From: Rhodospirillaceae bacterium
GTDB lineage: Bacteria; Pseudomonadota; Alphaproteobacteria; JABSOH01
NCBI GenBank assembly: GCA_020629355.1
Contig: JAHDDM010000102.1
Location: 1-5,403, forward strand
Reading direction: 5' to 3'
DNA: 5,403 nt
Shown here: piece after piece, positions 1-5,403 of the stretch
Layout of the letters: every line of letters starts with the position of its first letter
Position numbering within the stretch: position 1 is the first letter of the stretch
Notes under the pieces: model-generated
Told to the model about the DNA's origin: nothing
The model's input: the letters and a program-made list of their open reading frames with translations, nothing else
Databases searched by the model: none
Program-made: the position numbers and the translations under genes

Positions 1-3000
1 ACCCGCATTTGCAAGAAAAACATCAAGATTTTTATCATTATGCCAATTCCATTGTCGAGCCGTGGGATGGTCCTGCAAGCATTTGCGCCCACGGCGGACG
101 TTGGGTGCTGGCGGGGCTGGATCGTCACGGTCTGAGACCCTTGCGTTATGCTTTAAGCGACGATGGTTTGCTGGTGGTGGGTTCGGAAATTGGCATGTTG
201 CCACTACCAGAAGAAGATATTATCGAAAAAGGCCAAATTGGCCCTGGCGAGTCTTTGGCGGTGAATCTGTCCGAAGGTAAATTATACCGCGACAAACCCA
301 TCAATGACCTGTTGGCAGAATTGAATCCTTTTGGCGACTGGTTGAAAAATATTGTTCGTCTCAAAGACCAGAAAGATACGCAACAGCATCTGGATAAGGA
401 ACGCCTGTTGCGTCTGACCTCAGCTGGTGGCTGGACACAGGAAGATATGGAATTGATCCTGCACCCCATGGCAGAAACAGGGGCTGAGGCCACGGGTTCG
501 ATGGGTGATGACAGCAGCCTCGCGGTATTTCGGCAAGACTATCGCGGTCTACAGTATTTCTTCCGACAGAACTTTGCACAGGTGACAAACCCTGCACTTG
601 ATCCGATACGGGAACGTAGCCATATGTCCTTGGCAACACGGCTTGGCAATACGGGCAATTTCCTTGACGAGGCCGAAGACCAGCTGAACTTCATCGAATT
701 GGATTCTCCGATTCTGCTCAGCGGACAGCTTGCGTTAATCCGTGATCTCGCGACAGATAGCCACGAGCAGCTAGATTGCCTGTTTCCAGTGGATCAACAA
801 GAGCCTCAGCTTGCCTCAGCCTTGGCACAACTTCAGGCACAGGCTGAAGAGACGGTACGCCGTGGTAAAAAGATACTTATTCTCAGTGATGAAAATCGCA
901 CCGCCACTCAAGCCGCAATTCCCATGACCTTGGCAACCTCTGCCATTCACAGCCACCTGCAACAGCAAGGCTTACGGAGCTATTGCGCCTTGATCGTCCG
1001 CTCTTCAGAAGGTTTCGATACCCATTATGCCGCTCTGTTGATCAGCTTTGGTGCAACCTGCCTTGATCTCTATCTGGCACAGGAAGCGATATTGGATCGA
1101 GATAGCCAAGGACTGTTGGGGGATGTATCGGCGGCGCTGGCTTTGGAAAATTATCAGAAAGCCCTGAATAATGGCATTCTGAAAATCATGTCGAAAAGCG
1201 GTATCTCCATCGTGAACTCTTATCGCGCGGGGTATAATTTCGAGGCTCTTGGGCTGGCACGGGCTTTAACGCGTGCCTATTTCCCGTCTTTACCATCCCG
1301 CATTAGCGGTATGGGTCTGGCAGAAATAGAGACCTTAATTCGACAACGCCATAGTGCTGCTTTTGATACCGCCGTCCCCATGATTGAAGTTGGGCATTTC
1401 TACCGTTATCGCGCCAAAGGGGATGCTCATGCTTGGGACCCTGTGGCTTTACGCCAACTGCAAGCAGCTTTGCGGGTGCAGAACTATGCTGATTATCAAC
1501 AGTATACCCAAACTTTGGCAGATTTACCCGCTATTGCCTTGCGCGATTTACTGGAATTGCAATATCCGAACAACAGCCTGAATATCGAAGATGTTGAATC
1601 CGTCAGCGATATTCGCAAACGCATGGTTGCACCAGGCATATCGCTGGGCGCATTAAGCCCGATAGCCCACGAGACACTGGCGATTGCCATGAACAAAATC
1701 GGCGCGCGCTCTGATAGCGGTGAAGGCGGCGAGGACTCGGCGCGCTTTCAAATTCGTCCGAATGGCGACAATCCCATCAGCCAGATTAAACAGGTGGCCT
1801 CGGGGCGGTTTGGCGTCACAGCAGAATATCTGAATAATTGCACAGAGATTGAGATTAAACTCGCCCAAGGTGCAAAACCTGGTGAGGGTGGTCAACTTCC
1901 CGGCCACAAGGTCTCGAGCATTATTGCGAAATTGCGCAATTCCACCGAAGGGGTGACATTGATCAGCCCTCCGCCGCATCATGATATTTACTCTATCGAG
2001 GACTTGGCACAGCTGATTTATGACCTGAAACAGATTAACCCCGAAGCGCGCATTTGCGTCAAGCTGGTGGCGCGTGCAGGGATTGGGACGATTGCCGCAG
2101 GTGTTGCTAAGGCTAAGGCCGATACGATTCTTATCTCTGGTCATAGCGGCGGCACAGGTGCAAGTCCGCAAAGTTCCATCAAATATGCTGGAATGCCTTG
2201 GGAGATGGGTCTGGCAGAGACCCATCAGGTGCTGAGCATGAACCGCTTGCGCGAACAGGTGGTATTGCGGGTGGATGGGGGTATCAAAACTGGACGCGAT
2301 ATTGTCATCGCCGCAATTCTTGGTGCAGAAGAATACGGTATCGGCACAGCAGCCCTGATTGCTTTGGGCTGCTTGATGGTGCGGCAGTGTCACTCGAATA
2401 CCTGTCCCGTGGGGATCTGTACTCAAAAGCCAGAATTGATCGAAAAATTCACTGGTAGACCAGATGATGTCGTGACATTGTTTAGCTTTATCGCCGAAGA
2501 AGTCCGTGGAATTCTCGCGGATTTAGGCTTCAGGCATTTGAACGAAGTCATTGGACGCACTGATCTTTTACGGCAGGTCTGTAGTGGCAGCGCGCGCCTT
2601 GATGGGCTGGACTTGAACCCTCTGCTGCTACAGGTAGCGAATAATGCGACATATGCCCTGAACCCTCCGCGCAACGAAGTTCCCGCAACCCTGGATGAAA
2701 AGATTCTCGAAGATATTGGCGATTCGCTGTCTCAGGCCGCAAACCTGCAATTACAATATAATGTCCAGAATACGGATCGTTCCATCGGAACACGATTGTC
2801 CTCCGAAGTCGTTCGCCGCCATGGTGTGGGCAAATTACAAGAAGGCCAGATACATTTGACCCTACGCGGCACGGCAGGCCAAAGTCTTGGCGCGTTCCTC
2901 GCTGAAGGGATTCGCATTGAGGTCATGGGTGATGCCAATGACTATGTTGGCAAGGGCCTGAGTGGCGGGGTGATTTCCTTACGTCACCGTGGTCGGAGCA

Positions 3001-3497
3001 GAATGGTCAGTTTTGAAAACAGCATTATCGGCAATACGGTTCTGTATGGCGCAACCAGTGGTGCTTTGTATGCCGCTGGCCGTGCAGGAGAACGCTTTGC
3101 GGTGCGTAACTCTGGTGCGCACGCGGTTATCGAAGGTGTCGGCTGCCATGGCTGTGAATATATGACTGGCGGGATAGTCACGGTACTCGGCAGTATTGGC
3201 TTTAATTTTGGCGCGGGCATGACTGGTGGCATGGCGTTTCTATTGGATCGTGATGCTCAGGCACAGAAAATGCTCAACCACGAAACTCTGGCGGTATTCC
3301 CACTGCAAAGCGAGTACTGGCAAGAACAGGTGCGTGAAGAAATTACAAGGTTTGTTGCCCATACCGATTCGGCTTGGGGGCAGCAGATTCTGGATGAGTG
3401 GCAGACCATGCTGCCAGACTTCTTGCATATTGTCCCGAAGGAACTTGTTTCGCGGACAGAGCACTTGCCCTCCCTGCCGCAAAAACAGACAGCATAA
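1..3497 (+). CDS. gltB: Glutamate synthase (NADPH-type) large subunit, 5'-truncated by window edge
   Basis: Large (alpha) subunit of glutamate synthase, a cytoplasmic iron-sulfur flavoprotein that turns glutamine plus 2-oxoglutarate into two glutamates, with electrons from the GltD partner. The frame is open from the left edge (first full codon at 3) to TAA at 3495, giving 1164 codons. Family members have about 1500 residues, so roughly 350 are missing, including the catalytic N-terminal Cys. The TTG at 9 is an internal Leu, not a start. Residues below count that Leu as 1. The tail of the class II amidotransferase domain is at about 1-95 (EPWDGPA at 17, DRHGLRP at 38). The central domain spans about 130-430 (GSMGDD at 163, FAQVTNP at 189). 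The FMN/synthase domain spans about 530-850, with GEGGED at 571, SPPPHHDIYSIEDL at 653 and GHSGGTGASP at 711. The [3Fe-4S] cysteines C788, C794 and C799 have the family spacing C-x5-C-x4-C, and a further Cys is at 804. The C-terminal GXGXG beta-helix spans about 920-1080. No frameshift or lost key motif is visible. gltD does not follow directly. Confidence 0.97.
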   Translation, partial: PHLQEKHQDFYHYANSIVEPWDGPASICAHGGRWVLAGLDRHGLRPLRYALSDDGLLVVGSEIGMLPLPEEDIIEKGQIGPGESLAVNLSEGKLYRDKPINDLLAELNPFGDWLKNIVRLKDQKDTQQHLDKERLLRLTSAGGWTQEDMELILHPMAETGAEATGSMGDDSSLAVFRQDYRGLQYFFRQNFAQVTNPALDPIRERSHMSLATRLGNTGNFLDEAEDQLNFIELDSPILLSGQLALIRDLATDSHEQLDCLFPVDQQEPQLASALAQLQAQAEETVRRGKKILILSDENRTATQAAIPMTLATSAIHSHLQQQGLRSYCALIVRSSEGFDTHYAALLISFGATCLDLYLAQEAILDRDSQGLLGDVSAALALENYQKALNNGILKIMSKSGISIVNSYRAGYNFEALGLARALTRAYFPSLPSRISGMGLAEIETLIRQRHSAAFDTAVPMIEVGHFYRYRAKGDAHAWDPVALRQLQAALRVQNYADYQQYTQTLADLPAIALRDLLELQYPNNSLNIEDVESVSDIRKRMVAPGISLGALSPIAHETLAIAMNKIGARSDSGEGGEDSARFQIRPNGDNPISQIKQVASGRFGVTAEYLNNCTEIEIKLAQGAKPGEGGQLPGHKVSSIIAKLRNSTEGVTLISPPPHHDIYSIEDLAQLIYDLKQINPEARICVKLVARAGIGTIAAGVAKAKADTILISGHSGGTGASPQSSIKYAGMPWEMGLAETHQVLSMNRLREQVVLRVDGGIKTGRDIVIAAILGAEEYGIGTAALIALGCLMVRQCHSNTCPVGICTQKPELIEKFTGRPDDVVTLFSFIAEEVRGILADLGFRHLNEVIGRTDLLRQVCSGSARLDGLDLNPLLLQVANNATYALNPPRNEVPATLDEKILEDIGDSLSQAANLQLQYNVQNTDRSIGTRLSSEVVRRHGVGKLQEGQIHLTLRGTAGQSLGAFLAEGIRIEVMGDANDYVGKGLSGGVISLRHRGRSRMVSFENSIIGNTVLYGATSGALYAAGRAGERFAVRNSGAHAVIEGVGCHGCEYMTGGIVTVLGSIGFNFGAGMTGGMAFLLDRDAQAQKMLNHETLAVFPLQSEYWQEQVREEITRFVAHTDSAWGQQILDEWQTMLPDFLHIVPKELVSRTEHLPSLPQKQTA

Positions 3498-3501
3498 AGG
3501 A
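3497..3501 (+). promoter_or_regulatory. Ribosome binding site of the PleD-like gene
   Basis: AAGGA lies 8 bases before the GTG at 3510 and overlaps the last base of the gltB stop codon. The gltB TAA (3495-3497) is in the same reading frame as the downstream gene, so the downstream start must lie between 3498 and 3510. The only conventional start codon there is GTG 3510. This fixes the start and suggests translation of the two genes is closely linked. Confidence 0.75.
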
Positions 3502-3509
3502 TTGCTGCC

Positions 3510-4850
3510 GTGAGTCTTGAGGTGCTGATCATTGGCGAGCAGGAAAAGCATCAAAAGCTTGCTACTGCCCTTGAACAAGGACTGCATGAGGTCAGTTTTG
3601 CCACGATGCCCAAAGGCTTACTGCTTGAGCAGGCACGGCACTATTCGGCAATTTTTCTATGTATGCACGATGGTGAACTGCCGCAAATAGCACGGTTTGT
3701 GCAGAATGTGAAACAACATCGCGAATTAAAAAACATCCCCTTGGTGGCATACTTTAGCGATAGCGAAGCAAATATTTCCCCTGATATCCGTGACCTGCCT
3801 TTTGATGATCTATTCTATCCACAACAAGATGGTGAATATGATTACATTGCAGCGAAAGTCACTGCAATCTATCGGCGTTTACAAATACTCAGCACGATGC
3901 AAACCCGTAGCGAACTGCTGGAGATGGATGAAGAAGAAGACACGATACACCATGCGCATATTGCTCTGCTGTTGAGCGAAGACAATACCACGCACATCAA
4001 CAACAGCACGTCCGTTCAGGAGCATCATCTGGAGTATTTTGACAGGATAGAGAATTTTGAAACCCATATTCAAGAGAAAACATACGATGTCCTGATTATT
4101 GATGCGAGTCTGGGTCTAAAGGCAATGAAATTGGCTTCCCGCCTATCGAGCAATGTGGGCAAATATGCCCCGGTCATGGTGCTGATTCCAGAGGATAAGC
4201 CGCAACTGGCGATTCAATGTATCGAAATTCGGGCGCATGATTTTATTTTATTACCCATCAATCATGCCTTATTCTGTTTGAAAATCGCCGCAATGCAACG
4301 CTGGAGTGCAGAATATAACCGCCACAACAGCTCTGTCGAACAACAGCTTAGCCTATCAATACGGGATGAATTGACCAGCCTGTATAATCGCCGTTACCTG
4401 AATCGCCTGCTTTTGCGGATGAGCGAACAGGCCACAAGCCAACGCCAGAAATTTAGCCTATGTATCATTGATGTTGATCACTTCAAAAAATTCAATGATA
4501 CCTACGGTCATGCGGTGGGTGACAGTATTTTGTGCCAACTGGCCTATCAGATGGAATTGCGTGTCCGCCGCCATGATAATGTTGGCCGCTGGGGCGGCGA
4601 GGAATTTGTGATTATTTTCGCAGACGTGACGGAGAGCTTGGGCGTAATCCTTGCAGAGCGCATCCGAAGCTATATCGCCGAGTCGAATTTTACCGATCCC
4701 TCGCTGAAAGAGACCTTAAACATTGCCGTCAGTATCGGCGTTGCCCATTGCCGTGTCGGAGAAACACCAGAGCAACTCATCGACAGAGCCGATAAGGCCC
4801 TGTATCAAGCCAAGCTTACTGGACGGAATCGGGTTGCAGCAGCAGAATAA
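3510..4850 (+). CDS. pleD: PleD-family diguanylate cyclase (REC-REC-GGDEF)
   Basis: Predicted cytoplasmic diguanylate cyclase making c-di-GMP from two GTP; 446 residues, close to the length of Caulobacter PleD. The order is REC1 (about 3-125), a short acidic linker (E138 to D144), REC2 (about 149-265) and GGDEF (about 280-446). The output domain looks complete: DELTSLYNRRYL at 286, metal ligand D321, guanine contacts N329 and D338, signature GGEEF at 362-366, and K435/R439 near the C-terminus. An inhibitory-site motif R353-R-H-D356 lies the usual distance before GGEEF, with R384 matching the third I-site Arg, so product inhibition is likely. REC1 appears unable to accept phosphate: the acidic pair is G9/E10, the acceptor position is C51 and the conserved Lys is Y103. 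REC2 keeps an acidic pair (E157/D158) and has D198 at the acceptor position, but has L248 in place of Lys. The GTG start is supported by a ribosome binding site. The gene follows gltB by 12 bases, probably in one operon. It ends in tandem stops TAA TAG. The divK and rpmG genes that flank pleD in Caulobacter are not adjacent, so orthology to cell-cycle PleD is inferred from architecture only. Confidence 0.93.
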   Translation: MSLEVLIIGEQEKHQKLATALEQGLHEVSFATMPKGLLLEQARHYSAIFLCMHDGELPQIARFVQNVKQHRELKNIPLVAYFSDSEANISPDIRDLPFDDLFYPQQDGEYDYIAAKVTAIYRRLQILSTMQTRSELLEMDEEEDTIHHAHIALLLSEDNTTHINNSTSVQEHHLEYFDRIENFETHIQEKTYDVLIIDASLGLKAMKLASRLSSNVGKYAPVMVLIPEDKPQLAIQCIEIRAHDFILLPINHALFCLKIAAMQRWSAEYNRHNSSVEQQLSLSIRDELTSLYNRRYLNRLLLRMSEQATSQRQKFSLCIIDVDHFKKFNDTYGHAVGDSILCQLAYQMELRVRRHDNVGRWGGEEFVIIFADVTESLGVILAERIRSYIAESNFTDPSLKETLNIAVSIGVAHCRVGETPEQLIDRADKALYQAKLTGRNRVAAAE

Positions 4851-4863
4851 TAGCGATTCATTC

Positions 4864-4892
4864 TTGAAAGTACGGCGCATTTCGCCTATTGC
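4864..4892 (+). promoter_or_regulatory. Possible weak sigma70-type promoter for mreB
   Basis: TTGAAA at 4864-4869 (5 of 6 to the -35 consensus) is followed after 17 bases by TATTGC at 4887-4892 (3 of 6 to the -10 consensus). It lies in the 132-base gap before mreB, long enough for a promoter and longer than the 12-base gltB-pleD gap. The -10 match is poor, so this is a tentative candidate only. mreB could also be read from upstream, since no convincing terminator is visible in the gap. Confidence 0.2.
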
Positions 4893-4967
4893 TTTTGGCT
4901 ATATCGTTGGTGCACTGTTCTCACCCCCCTCAACTGTGACTATTTTATGAGATTGCGCTATCTTTGC

Positions 4968-5403
<436 letters not shown>

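Noticed and set aside
9..11. TTG as the start of gltB
   Set aside because: The frame is open to the window edge and the protein here aligns to the interior of the glutaminase domain, so the gene begins upstream and this codon is an internal Leu.
2370..2422. Fourth cysteine (residue 804) after the Fe-S cluster cysteines of GltB, as a possible extra ligand
   Set aside because: The cluster needs three cysteines, which are present with the usual spacing. As I recall, a Cys at this later position also occurs in ordinary alphaproteobacterial GltB proteins.
1653..2426. A 257-codon open frame on the - strand inside gltB
   Set aside because: It lies wholly antisense to the most conserved FMN and Fe-S part of gltB. 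Its translation is unusually rich in Cys, His and Arg and shows no recognisable domain. It is best explained as a shadow of gltB codon use.
4874..4896. Possible rho-independent terminator after the cyclase gene
   Set aside because: The stem is only 4 bp (GGCG/CGCC) with a 5-base loop, and the TTTT run begins 6 bases after it, so it is too weak to call.
4924..4929. Run of six C bases in the gap before mreB
   Set aside because: A short homopolymer can vary in length, but one such run without a repeat partner or known motif gives no support for phase variation.
4936..4964. GTGACT-17 bases-TATCTT promoter-like pair before mreB
   Set aside because: Transcription would begin about at the ribosome binding site (4968-4973) and would remove it from the message, so it is unlikely to serve mreB.

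Overview
The window reads as a bacterial chromosome fragment, most likely from an alphaproteobacterium. The basis is three-fold: the large glutamate synthase subunit resembles the alphaproteobacterial form, a PleD-type REC-REC-GGDEF protein is present, and the MreB N-terminus is proteobacterial. Base composition looks close to balanced, and all genes lie on the + strand. Genus cannot be set from this sequence.

Layout: (1) 1-3497 is the 3' three quarters of gltB. It is cut at the left edge, so most of the N-terminal glutaminase domain, including the catalytic cysteine, lies outside the window. (2) After a 12-base gap, 3510-4850 is a complete 446-residue PleD-family response regulator/diguanylate cyclase. 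It is probably co-transcribed with gltB. (3) 4851-4982 is a 132-base gap that ends in a clear ribosome binding site and may hold a weak promoter. (4) 4983 to the right edge is the first 140 codons of mreB, the rod-shape actin homologue.

The genes do not form one known pathway: nitrogen assimilation (GltB), c-di-GMP signalling (PleD-like) and cell shape (MreB). Two points stand out. First, a c-di-GMP synthase gene sits directly behind gltB, where gltD is often found. Second, the two receiver domains of the cyclase are unusual. The first has lost its acidic pair, phospho-acceptor Asp and conserved Lys. The second has an Asp at the phospho-acceptor position, where Caulobacter PleD has an Asn. 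The GGDEF output domain and its RxxD inhibitory site look intact. I see no mobile element, CRISPR array, RNA gene or clearly novel multi-gene system here; this is mostly ordinary core-genome sequence.
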